This document shows positions 1-6,011 of a DNA stretch of 6,088 bases, in pieces. The stretch is from positions 1 through 6,088 of the forward strand of contig CANOCD010000075.1 in assembly GCA_947564495.1 (NCBI GenBank), given 5' to 3'. How positions within the stretch are numbered: the stretch's first letter is position 1; each line of letters opens with the position of its first letter. This stretch comes from an uncultured Angelakisella sp. GTDB taxonomy: Bacteria > Bacillota > Clostridia > Oscillospirales > Ruminococcaceae. Below the pieces are notes generated by a model, which worked only from the letters and a program-made list of their open reading frames with translations, did not search any database and was not told where the DNA came from. Position numbers and translations under genes: made by a program.

Positions 1-259
1 ACAGCTCGCCGCCGCTGATCTCCTCCAGGCCGGCCACCATCCGCAGGGTGGTGGATTTGCCGCAGCCGGAAGGCCCGACCAGAACGATGAACTCCTTGTC
101 GGCGATGTCCAGGGTGAACTCCTGGACGGCCACGACGCCCTGTTCGGTGACTTGCAGGTTGACCTTCTTCTCCTCGGCGGGAGCGCCCTTCTTGGGCTTC
201 TTCTTTTTCTCGCTGTGGGGATAGATCTTGGTGATGCCTTTCAGGTTCAGACTTGCCAT
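1..259 (-). CDS. Sugar ABC transporter ATP-binding subunit (MsmK/UgpC type), N-terminal part, cut by window edge
   Basis: This encodes the ATP-hydrolysing subunit of a carbohydrate importer and should act on the inner face of the membrane. Translating the complement from the ATG at 259 gives a protein beginning [14 protein letters not shown], typical of MsmK/UgpC ATPases. Walker A (GPSGCGKST) lies at residues 62-70 with the nucleotide-binding Lys at 68, followed by [16 protein letters not shown], the usual continuation in this family. Only 86 codons are present; family members are usually about 360-400 residues, so most of the gene lies beyond base 1. An unusual lysine-rich insert (about residues 17-40) separates the first strand from the strand before Walker A. 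No permease or binding-protein gene is adjacent on the visible side, so it may be a shared ATPase. No good ribosome site lies directly before this ATG (GGAGG ends about 21 bases away). The start is chosen on the conserved MASL N-terminus; an in-frame ATG at 298 is the alternative. Confidence 0.93.
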   Translation of the reverse strand, partial: MASLNLKGITKIYPHSEKKKKPKKGAPAEEKKVNLQVTEQGVVAVQEFTLDIADKEFIVLVGPSGCGKSTTLRMVAGLEEISGGEL

Positions 260-462
260 GGCGTCCGGTTTTGATGGAAGGGCCTCCGCCGGTCCCATCT
301 CGCCGCAGGGGGAGCGCGCCCCCAGGGCATTACGACAGGTCTCCACACTGCCGCACCGCAAACCGCAGCGGTAGATGATTCCTCCTTTTTTCAGTACCGG
401 GGGCTATGGAAATGGAGTAGCCGCCCGACCCGTTGACTCATGCCGCTTTGTGAAAAACGGCT
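260..462 (-). other. 5' leader of the ATPase transcript (predicted)
   Basis: This is the roughly 200-base stretch between the predicted transcription start (about 462) and the ATPase start codon. I recognise no riboswitch class in it. It contains a hairpin at its very 5' end (442-461), an isolated strong AGGAGG (complement of 381-386) with no ATG, GTG or TTG at a workable distance, and a GC-rich stem with five G-C pairs (308-312 with 319-323, loop 313-318). The ATPase reading frame stays open upstream to a TAG at 404-406, so a longer N-terminus is not formally excluded. The length and structure make post-transcriptional control possible, but that is inference. Confidence 0.4.
442..461 (-). 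other. Hairpin at the 5' end of the ATPase transcript
   Basis: Read on the minus strand, GCCGTTTTTCACAAAGCGGC folds into an 8-pair stem (four G-C, one G-U, three A-U) with a 4-base loop. It begins within a base or two of the transcription start predicted from the promoter at 469-496. Stems placed at the extreme 5' end often protect mRNA from decay. On the plus strand the same bases have a C-A mismatch and are followed by T-rich sequence (462-473). A weak plus-strand terminator is therefore a second reading, but no plus-strand gene is visible ending there. Confidence 0.45.
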
Positions 463-468
463 AGTTTT

Positions 469-496
469 ATTTTACCACATATTTTGGATTTGTCAA
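469..496 (-). promoter_or_regulatory. Sigma-A type promoter for the ATPase gene
   Basis: On the minus strand a perfect -35 (TTGACA, complement of 491-496) is followed after 16 bases by TAAAAT (complement of 469-474), one mismatch from TATAAT. The surrounding DNA is AT-rich, in sharp contrast to the rest of the window. Transcription would start near 462 and read leftward into the ATPase gene. Confidence 0.75.
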
Positions 497-523
497 ATGC
501 AACTCCGGCGGATGGAGGGGCTC

Positions 524-546
524 GGAGAAAATTTTCTTTTTTCTCC
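524..546. repeat. Inverted repeat upstream of the lipoprotein gene
   Basis: GGAGAAA (524-530) and its complement TTTCTCC (540-546) flank a 9-base spacer, and a second palindrome, AGAAAATTTTCT (526-537), overlaps it. A short CCCCAAAAGGGG hairpin follows at 558-569. This lies between the divergent ATPase promoter and the lipoprotein gene and could be an operator or a leader stem. I see no convincing -35/-10 pair for the plus-strand gene anywhere in 484-590. Confidence 0.35.
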
Positions 547-609
547 CGCAGGAAAAGCCCCAAAAGGGGACACAGAATAGATAGAAGTCTAAAAAGGAGG
601 TCCCCTGCC

Positions 610-1473
610 ATGAAAAAGACCGCCGCCCTGTTTCTCGCCGGGATGCTGCTGTTCGCCGCCGCCTGCGGAAAGCCCCAGGCCCCGGCCCAGCCGGTCCCGC
701 CCGAGCCCGTGCCAGAGTCCACGCCGGAAACCATCCCCGAGGAAGCCCCCGAGGAGCCGGAACCCGCCTGGTGGGAGCAGTGGTTCTCCCGGGGGACCGA
801 CCCCGGCCTTCCCCCGCCCCAGGGGGAGGTGGTGGCAGGCGGGCGGAGCCTTGCCTACCTGGGGACCCGGGACACCGACCTCACCCTGGGCCTGAACTGC
901 CAAAACGGGACGCTGACCCAGCGGAGGGTGGTGTACACCGACGAGGACGGGAACCTCTACGCCTTGAACGAGGAGGGGCGGCTGACCTTTTTCCTCCGTG
1001 GGGAGGAGGCCCCGGAGGGGGACGGCCTTGCCGGGGATTCCTGGGACGAATCCGCCGCCTTGGAGGCCCAGGCCCTGGGGGTGGACCTCTCCGGGGGACA
1101 GGTGATCTCCAGCGGCGGCACCGAGACCGGGGGCCGTTCGGTGGTGTTCGCCGCCGGGGAGGACCCCGCCCTTGCCGACCAGATCATCGTCACCCTGGGC
1201 CGGGACGGGGGGCTTTTCTCCCTCATCGTCCAGCCCAGGCCCGGCTCCCTCACCCGGGAGGAGACCGCCTTCTTTGACGCCTCCTTTGAAAGCTACCGCC
1301 GGGGCCTGGGGGACCGGCTGGAGAGCTCCACGGTGATCTACCGCCGGTGCCTGGAAGGGGTGGCGGCGGTCTACTCCCTGGTCCTGGTGGAGGACGGGGG
1401 CTACTGGATGGAATCGGTCTCCTTCCTGGCCCCGTCCCCGGAAAAAACAGTGGACGCCCCGCCCGAGATGTGA
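610..1473 (+). CDS. Lipoprotein of unknown function
   Basis: The protein is 287 residues, exported and lipid-anchored. It has a positively charged start (MKKT), a hydrophobic stretch (residues 5-18) and a lipobox ending AAAC with Cys19 as the lipidation site. A linker rich in Pro and Glu (about 21-53) would hold the folded part off the membrane. The folded part (about 54-275) begins with WWEQWF and contains alternating strand-like segments such as RSVVFAAG (176-183) and DQIIVTLG (190-197). I recognise no catalytic motif and no named domain, so a function cannot be given. The start is fixed by AGGAGG at 595-600, nine bases before the ATG, and by the signal peptide; the frame is open from 484 but the extra residues look non-coding. 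The next gene begins 29 bases after the stop with no terminator between them, so read-through into it is likely. Codons are strongly G/C-ending. Confidence 0.88.
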   Translation: MKKTAALFLAGMLLFAAACGKPQAPAQPVPPEPVPESTPETIPEEAPEEPEPAWWEQWFSRGTDPGLPPPQGEVVAGGRSLAYLGTRDTDLTLGLNCQNGTLTQRRVVYTDEDGNLYALNEEGRLTFFLRGEEAPEGDGLAGDSWDESAALEAQALGVDLSGGQVISSGGTETGGRSVVFAAGEDPALADQIIVTLGRDGGLFSLIVQPRPGSLTREETAFFDASFESYRRGLGDRLESSTVIYRRCLEGVAAVYSLVLVEDGGYWMESVSFLAPSPEKTVDAPPEM

Positions 1474-1479
1474 TACAAT
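1451..1479 (+). promoter_or_regulatory. Candidate extended -10 promoter for the nuclease gene
   Basis: TGATACAAT (1471-1479) fits the extended -10 form TGnTATAAT with one mismatch. TGGACG (1451-1456) lies 17 bases upstream as a weak -35 (4 of 6). The TG of the extended element is part of the lipoprotein TGA stop codon. Transcription would start near 1486 and give a very short leader before the ATG at 1503. The nuclease gene may thus be transcribed both alone and by read-through. Confidence 0.5.
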
Positions 1480-1502
1480 AAAGGCGAAGGCAGGTGAGGA
1501 GC

Positions 1503-2456
1503 ATGGAGGAGGAGACCACCCTGGCCCAGGGGCTGCGGGTCACAGACGACAGTGCGGGGTACGACGCCGCCTGCAAGCGGGTCCTCTCGGAAAAGGCCAT
1601 CCTGGCCCGTATCATGAAAGCCTGCCTCATCGAGTACCAGGACTGCGACGTCAAGGACATCGAGGAGAAGTACATCGAGGGCCAGCCCGAGGTCTCCGCC
1701 ACCCCGGTCCTTCCCGACGAGGAAAGCCCGGTCATCACCGGCATGGACACAGTGGACAAATCGACCCGGGAGGGGATGGTCACCTACGACATCCGCTTCC
1801 GGGCCATTGCCCCGGGAACCGGGGACCCCATCGCCCTCATCGTCAACGTGGAGGCCCAGAACGACTTCTACCCGGGGTATCCTCTGGTGACCCGGGGGGT
1901 GTACTATTGCAGCAGGCTCCTGTCAGCCCAGTATGGCAGGGAGTTCACGGGAAGCCACTACGAAAAGCTGAAAAAAGTGTACAGCATCTGGATCTGCATG
2001 GACCCGCCAAAGGAGCGTCGGAACACCATCAACCGCTACCGCCTGGTGGAGGAGCAGCTGGTGGGGGAGGGGCAGGAGCCGGAGGGGAACTATGACCTCC
2101 TGTCCATCGTGATGCTCTGTCTGGGCGGCCCGGAGGGGGAAAACTACGACGGGGTGCTGCGGATGCTGGATGTGCTGCTTTCCCGGAAAACGGGGGAGCG
2201 GGAAAAAAGGAAGATATTGCAAGATGACTATGACATTGCAATGACACGAAAGATAGAGAGGGAGGTGTCGGATATGTGCAATCTGAGCAGAGGTGTCCGG
2301 GAGGAAGGTCGAATTGAGGGCGAGACCGGTGCTGTTCTTCGTTCGATCAAAGCACTGATGCGATCTGCAAACTGTGCCGCCGACAAGGCCATGACCATGC
2401 TGGATGTCCCGGAGGTGGAGTGGCCGAAATACCGGGAGCTATTGAAAGAACAGTGA
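1503..2456 (+). CDS. PD-(D/E)XK nuclease-family protein (Rpn / PDDEXK 'transposase' family)
   Basis: The protein is 317 residues and belongs to the large Firmicutes family annotated as PD-(D/E)XK transposase or Rpn-like recombination-promoting nuclease. Family members are predicted DNA endonucleases; E. coli relatives are toxic nucleases linked to recombination and phage defence. Visible landmarks are the N-terminal LSEKAILARIMK region, EEKYIEGQPEVS, then the active-site pattern with Asp96 (TYDIRF) and Glu117-x-Gln119 (NVEAQ), the E-x-Q form usual here. YYCSRLLSAQYG and KVYSIWICMD complete the core, and a charged helical tail contains MCNLSRGVREEGRIEG. The residues needed for catalysis appear intact. 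The ATG at 1503 is preferred because AGGTGA (1492-1497) sits where it would pair well with 16S rRNA; an in-frame GTG at 1494 would add three residues. No terminal repeats or target duplication are seen, so it is not an obvious insertion sequence. The last third has lower GC and an internal start (separate entry). Confidence 0.85.
   Translation: MEEETTLAQGLRVTDDSAGYDAACKRVLSEKAILARIMKACLIEYQDCDVKDIEEKYIEGQPEVSATPVLPDEESPVITGMDTVDKSTREGMVTYDIRFRAIAPGTGDPIALIVNVEAQNDFYPGYPLVTRGVYYCSRLLSAQYGREFTGSHYEKLKKVYSIWICMDPPKERRNTINRYRLVEEQLVGEGQEPEGNYDLLSIVMLCLGGPEGENYDGVLRMLDVLLSRKTGEREKRKILQDDYDIAMTRKIEREVSDMCNLSRGVREEGRIEGETGAVLRSIKALMRSANCAADKAMTMLDVPEVEWPKYRELLKEQ
2261..2276 (+). promoter_or_regulatory. 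Internal ribosome binding site and in-frame ATG within the nuclease gene
   Basis: GGAGGTG (2261-2267), part of a longer AGGGAGGTG, lies at consensus spacing (8 bases from GGAGG) before an in-frame ATG at 2274-2276. It matches the anti-Shine-Dalgarno sequence better than the site before the gene's own start. The bases encode Glu-Arg-Glu-Val using an AGG arginine codon. I found no convincing promoter just upstream, so expression would depend on internal initiation on the full mRNA. Confidence 0.55.
2274..2456 (+). CDS. Candidate internal C-terminal product (RpnS-like, 60 residues)
   Basis: Initiation at the internal ATG would yield a 60-residue, mostly helical protein, MCNLSRGVREEGRIEG onward to the same stop codon as the full-length nuclease. 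It would lack all catalytic residues and consist only of the C-terminal helical region. In E. coli Rpn genes an internally initiated C-terminal protein (RpnS) binds and neutralises the full-length toxic nuclease. The layout here is the same, so an intragenic antitoxin is a reasonable guess. As I recall, MCNLS is strongly conserved in Firmicutes members, so the start Met may be kept for structural reasons alone. The start signal is seen; the separate product and its role are inferred. Confidence 0.4.
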   Translation: MCNLSRGVREEGRIEGETGAVLRSIKALMRSANCAADKAMTMLDVPEVEWPKYRELLKEQ

Positions 2457-2473
2457 CCCCAAAACCGCAAACC

Positions 2474-2509
2474 AAAACGCCGGAGGCATCCCCGCCCCCG
2501 GCGTTTTTT
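2474..2509 (+). terminator. Rho-independent terminator between convergent genes
   Basis: AAAACGCCGG (2474-2483) pairs with CCGGCGTTTT (2498-2507), giving a 10-pair stem with six G-C pairs and a 14-base loop, and the T-run extends to 2509. It begins 18 bases after the nuclease stop and ends 20 bases before the stop of the convergent gene. The A-run on the left means it can also act, more weakly, on the minus-strand transcript arriving from the AraC operon. Confidence 0.88.
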
Positions 2510-2529
2510 ATCTCTGGCCCCTCCCCGGC

Positions 2530-3849
2530 TCACCCCGGGAAAGCGTACACCAAGCCCCGCTCGCTGTCCCGCAGCTTTTTGGCCCCGGGAATCCCTTCGG
2601 GCCAGACAGCGAAGAAGCCGGCTTTGGCCGCAAAGGCTTCGGCGTCCTGGTAGTCCTCCAGCAGTTCCAGCTCCAGGCCGAACTCTTGGCGGGCCAGGTC
2701 CGGGTTTTCTATCTTCGGGAGCTCCTCACTGCCAAAGGAGGCCCAGGCCGTCTCCTCCCCCGCCCCCCGCAGGGTGAGGGTGAAGAAAAGGTCGTCGTGC
2801 ATCCAAATTCCCAGGGCCCGGCAGTCGAACCGGTCTTGGAGCCGGGAGCAGGCGGTCTGGTCATCGTCCCCCTGCCATTCCCTGCACCACACCCCGAAAT
2901 AGCGGTCCTCCACCAGGATCTGGTAGTCCTCCGAATTGCTTTCGCACCAGTCGATCAGGTCCTCCAGGGCGTTTTCCGGCAGGTCCTCCCGGAAAAGATG
3001 GAGGCAGGTGGTCTTGGCGTAGGGGTCGATCCGCTCCACCGGGACCGGCGGCCTGGGGCCCTCCGCCAGGGTGACCCGGTAGGGGAACCTGGCCAGGACC
3101 TCCTCCGAGGGGGCGTGGACCGAAAGATACCGGGACTGTATCAGGGGGCGGCACTGGGACAGGAGAAGGACCGCTTCGGTATCCTCCGGCTTTTTCAGGT
3201 CCGGCCGCCACCCGTCCAGCAGCCCGGCGTACCGGCTGGCCGCCTCCTCCTTCCGAGTCATCCCGGTAAAGAGAAGGGGCTCCTTCTCGCCGGCCCCGAA
3301 CAGGAGGGGAATCCCAACACAAAGGGAAAAGCGGCGGGCGGTCTCGATGGGGTCGGGGCCCGGGTCGGAGAGGCAGCTCCCATCCCCCGGGAGCCGCAAA
3401 AGGTCAAAGACCTTTTCCGGGGTCTCCGAAAGGGTGATCCCCCTTGCCTCCCGGCGATACCGGCAGATGGAGACGTCATCCTGCCCCGCGGCAAACTCGA
3501 AAACTTCCGCCCCCGGGGTGTCATCGACGGTAAAGGAAAAAGCGGGATACCTCCCGAAAGATCGGGAAAGGATCTCGAAGTCCCTGGCGGTGGCAAGGGA
3601 AAGGGCGTGGCTCGGAAAGAGAAAGACCTGCCAGGCAAGGACGTTCAGAAAGTCCGACCGGGGGGAGGGCTCCCGGGAAGAGCCGCCATAGAGCCGGGCC
3701 ATCTCCTCCTCAAACTCCCGCGTTTCCCTTTGCTCCCGGGCGTGGCGCCGCTCGGCCCGGTCCAGGGAATCCTTTTCGTCGAAAAGCTCCTCCAGCCTTT
3801 CCTCAAAGCGATAGTAGGGGTCCAAAACCAGTTTGCCGCTGTACTTCAC
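2530..3849 (-). CDS. Hypothetical protein, 439 residues, downstream partner of the AraC-type regulator
   Basis: I do not recognise a family. The start is GTG (complement of 3847-3849), backed by GGAGG (complement of 3857-3861) seven bases upstream in the 18-base gap after the regulator's stop; the two genes are almost certainly cotranscribed. The product has no signal peptide or membrane segment and looks cytosolic and acidic. Residues 13-55 are highly charged (RFEERLEELFDEKDSLDRAERR and on), likely a long helix or coiled coil. The remainder is a mixed fold rich in aromatic residues, with FLNVLAWQVFLFPSHALSLATA (67-88) as the most hydrophobic part and a Trp/Cys-rich stretch around 301-350 (DWCESN, FGVWCREWQ, IWMHDD). 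The scattered Cys residues do not form a clear metal motif. The frame is uninterrupted and codon use matches the neighbours. Position suggests a role tied to the regulator or its target pathway, but no function should be assigned. Confidence 0.85.
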   Translation of the reverse strand: MKYSGKLVLDPYYRFEERLEELFDEKDSLDRAERRHAREQRETREFEEEMARLYGGSSREPSPRSDFLNVLAWQVFLFPSHALSLATARDFEILSRSFGRYPAFSFTVDDTPGAEVFEFAAGQDDVSICRYRREARGITLSETPEKVFDLLRLPGDGSCLSDPGPDPIETARRFSLCVGIPLLFGAGEKEPLLFTGMTRKEEAASRYAGLLDGWRPDLKKPEDTEAVLLLSQCRPLIQSRYLSVHAPSEEVLARFPYRVTLAEGPRPPVPVERIDPYAKTTCLHLFREDLPENALEDLIDWCESNSEDYQILVEDRYFGVWCREWQGDDDQTACSRLQDRFDCRALGIWMHDDLFFTLTLRGAGEETAWASFGSEELPKIENPDLARQEFGLELELLEDYQDAEAFAAKAGFFAVWPEGIPGAKKLRDSERGLVYAFPG

Positions 3850-3867
3850 AAAAGGTCCTCCCTTCCC

Positions 3868-5931
3868 TCACTGTCCCCCCGCTGCCTCCCCACGGAACTG
3901 GCTGGGGGTCTTTTCGGTGTACTTCTTAAAGACCACGAAGAAATACTTGATGTTCCGGTAGCCCACCTGCTTGGCGATCTGCTCCACCGTCAGGTCGGAA
4001 TCCCGGAGGAGCTTACAGGCTTTGTCGATGCGGACGTGCTGCACAGCGTCGTTGATGGACATCCCCGTGGCCGCCCGGAACTGGCGGTTCAGATAGGTCT
4101 GGCTCAATTCCAGCTGGGTGGCGATCATCTGGCTGCAACAGTCTTCGTCCTGGTAGAACTCGTAGACCTTGCCCCAGACGGCGGAACAGAGGGAGTCCGC
4201 CTGCTTCTGCTGGGAGGCCGCCACCGCCTCGGTGATGCGGATGAGCCGCTGGTCGATGGCCTCCTGGAGGGCGGACAGACTGGTGAGGCTTTGGTCCATG
4301 GAGGGGGCCGCCTCCAGCTCGTATTTGAGGTAGAGGCCGGTGAGCATCTTGTCCACATAGTGGAGGGCGAAGGAGAAGTCGTTGTACCGGTCCCGGGAGA
4401 TGGCGTTGAGGATGAGGAGCCACTGGGCCCGGGCCCCCTGGAGCTGCCCCTTCTTGAGGGCGCTCTCCATGGCGGAGACCATCTCCGGGCGGAAGCCGCT
4501 GGTCTCGCTGCACTCGGCCAGGAGCTCCTGGGAGAGGACGGTCTGGCTGCCGTAGAGGAAGGCCAGCTTTTTCAGCTCCTCCAGGGCGGCGAAGGCGGCC
4601 AGCAGCTGTTCCCGGGAGTAGCAGGGCAGGCTGACCAGCACCGGCCCCTTGGCCCCCGATCCCCGGAGGGCGGCAAGGAGCTGGTTGCGGCCCTTGTTGG
4701 TGCAGGCGGGAAAGACCAAGGTGAATCCCGGCTCCAGCCGGGCCATCATCACCTGGGGGTAGGGGGCAAGGACACGGTACAGCTCCTCCTGGGGTTCCCC
4801 GGCGATGACCAGGACGATGGGCAGGCGGGTCCCGGCAGGAAAGCTGCCGGTCTGGAGTTCCCGGAGGACACGGCTCTGCTCCAGGGCCTTGTGGCTGGAG
4901 AGCAGCTCGTCGAACTTTTCGGTGGTGCTGTCCTTGCCGGCCACCTCCACGGCGGTGAGGGCCCGGGAGATGTGGAGGAAGGTGGGCAGGATGTAGACAA
5001 AGAGGTAGGCGAAAAGGGCCAGCAGCACCAGGCTGAGGGCGGCAAAGAGGACAAAGACCACCGTCTGGATGTGGACCAGGCCGGGGGCGGTGGCCTCCAG
5101 CTGAAAAGCCTCCAGGTAGTACCAGCCGGTGTTGCCCAGGCGGTGGTACACCCAGCAGGAGGAGAGGAAGGGCGAGCGGTCGGGCAGGACGTAGCCGCTG
5201 GCGGGGTCCACGGCAAAGGCCGCCTGGAACCGCCCCCAGTCGGGGATCTCCAGGGGGAGCTGGGCCGGGATCACCGGCTGGCCGGCTCCGTCCACGATCA
5301 TATGCCGGTCCCGGGAGAGGGTGCCCAGCAGCTGGTTCTCGTACCAGCCGGCGTTGATGTCCAGGAGCATGGCGCTTTTTCCCCGGCTGCCGGCCTCGGA
5401 GAAGAGGAAGGAGTAATAGGTGGAACTCCCCGCCTGGCGGCGGAAGGGGGCGAGGTAGGCGTGGTTTTCGGGGTGGAGGAGGATCTCCACCGCACCCTGG
5501 TCGTGGAACTGGGCGGTGGGGGCGGAGCCGTGGCTGCTTTCGGAGGTAAAGACGGTATCCAGGGCTTCGTTATAGACCATGACGTTTTCCACGAAGCTGC
5601 TGGAACTGGCGAAGTTCCCCAGGTCCCGGTGGCCGATGGTGCGCTCCGACCAGGAGAGGTCCTCGCTGGTCCGCAGGGTGCGGACCGAGGAGGTATAGAA
5701 CATCTGCATGGCGGAGGTACGGATATTGGCGTTGGAGAGGCGGAGCACCGATTCCACGTAGTTACCGAAGCTCTCGCTGGCGGCGGCGATGCTTTGGAGG
5801 GAGGCGGTGCGGAACTGGAAGAAGAGGAAGAGGAAGGAAGCGAGGAAAAGGAGCAGGAGGAGGATGACCCCGCCCACCTGGATCATCCGGCGGTGGATGC
5901 GGGAGATACTGACGGGGGCGGAACGTTCCAT
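3868..5931 (-). CDS. Membrane-anchored AraC-family transcriptional regulator with extracellular sensor domain
   Basis: The protein is 687 residues: a one-piece sensor and DNA-binding regulator. A cytoplasmic N-terminus (SRIHRR) leads to a first membrane segment (about 18-40, GGVILLLLLFLASFLFLFFQF), then about 245 residues predicted outside the cell, of the length and position of a Cache-type ligand sensor. A second membrane segment follows (about 288-316). A cytoplasmic linker region (about 340-470) resembles the degenerate GGDEF-like part of YesN-type regulators. The C-terminus (about 588-682) is an AraC domain with two helix-turn-helix units: one around 602-622 (IATQLELSQTYLNRQFRAATG) and one around 648-671 (TVEQIAKQVGYRNIKYFFVVFKKY), ending TPSQFR. 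No receiver or kinase domain is present. The start is set by AGAAAGGAGG (complement of 5938-5947) six bases before the ATG. Such proteins commonly control sugar uptake or polysaccharide use, but no transporter cluster adjoins it here, so its ligand and targets are unknown. Confidence 0.92.
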   Translation of the reverse strand: MERSAPVSISRIHRRMIQVGGVILLLLLFLASFLFLFFQFRTASLQSIAAASESFGNYVESVLRLSNANIRTSAMQMFYTSSVRTLRTSEDLSWSERTIGHRDLGNFASSSSFVENVMVYNEALDTVFTSESSHGSAPTAQFHDQGAVEILLHPENHAYLAPFRRQAGSSTYYSFLFSEAGSRGKSAMLLDINAGWYENQLLGTLSRDRHMIVDGAGQPVIPAQLPLEIPDWGRFQAAFAVDPASGYVLPDRSPFLSSCWVYHRLGNTGWYYLEAFQLEATAPGLVHIQTVVFVLFAALSLVLLALFAYLFVYILPTFLHISRALTAVEVAGKDSTTEKFDELLSSHKALEQSRVLRELQTGSFPAGTRLPIVLVIAGEPQEELYRVLAPYPQVMMARLEPGFTLVFPACTNKGRNQLLAALRGSGAKGPVLVSLPCYSREQLLAAFAALEELKKLAFLYGSQTVLSQELLAECSETSGFRPEMVSAMESALKKGQLQGARAQWLLILNAISRDRYNDFSFALHYVDKMLTGLYLKYELEAAPSMDQSLTSLSALQEAIDQRLIRITEAVAASQQKQADSLCSAVWGKVYEFYQDEDCCSQMIATQLELSQTYLNRQFRAATGMSINDAVQHVRIDKACKLLRDSDLTVEQIAKQVGYRNIKYFFVVFKKYTEKTPSQFRGEAAGGQ

Positions 5932-5969
5932 GGGGGGCCTCCTTTCTCTGGGGGGTGATTTCGGGTTTT

Positions 5970-5998
5970 ATTATATCGGGGTTAGGGGGGGATGTCAA
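5970..5998 (-). promoter_or_regulatory. Perfect-consensus sigma-A promoter for the AraC-type operon
   Basis: On the minus strand TTGACA (complement of 5993-5998) and TATAAT (complement of 5970-5975) are both exact and separated by the optimal 17 bases. The spacer is a run of C on this strand. Transcription would start near 5963, giving a leader of about 30 bases that carries the extended ribosome site. A perfect core promoter for a regulator suggests that it is either made constantly or held down by a repressor. Confidence 0.88.
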
Positions 5999-6011
5999 CC
6001 GAGGGGGGTTG
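5996..6011. repeat. Inverted repeat overlapping the -35 of the AraC-type promoter
   Basis: CAACC (5996-6000) and GGTTG (6007-6011) form a 5+5 inverted repeat with a 6-base spacer, overlapping three bases of the -35 box. GGGGTTG is repeated directly at 6005-6011 and 6014-6020 (9-base step, close to one helical turn). A separate perfect palindrome, TGGGGCCCCA, lies at 6019-6028. These could be operator sites for a repressor or for the regulator itself; short length and G-rich composition make chance a real possibility. Confidence 0.35.

Noticed and set aside
391..441. A 16-codon minus-strand upstream reading frame in the ATPase leader (ATG at 441, TGA at 393)
   Set aside because: It has no ribosome site, and its start lies directly against the 5' hairpin; such a short frame arises easily by chance.
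484..609. N-terminal extension of the lipoprotein frame
   Set aside because: The ribosome site at 595-600 and the signal peptide with lipobox fix the start at 610; the upstream codons overlap AT-rich promoter DNA.
1503..2456. An insertion sequence around the 'transposase'-like gene
   Set aside because: No terminal inverted repeats, target duplications or second transposase frame are visible. The proteins of this family are nuclease-like, and the flanks are a tight gene junction and a terminator.
2686..5958. A 1090-codon open frame on the plus strand opposite the AraC-type gene and its neighbour
   Set aside because: It begins at TTG without a ribosome site and its translation is a low-complexity mix of Gly, Glu, Leu, Val and Pro. 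It mirrors the G/C-ending codons of two well-supported genes on the other strand.
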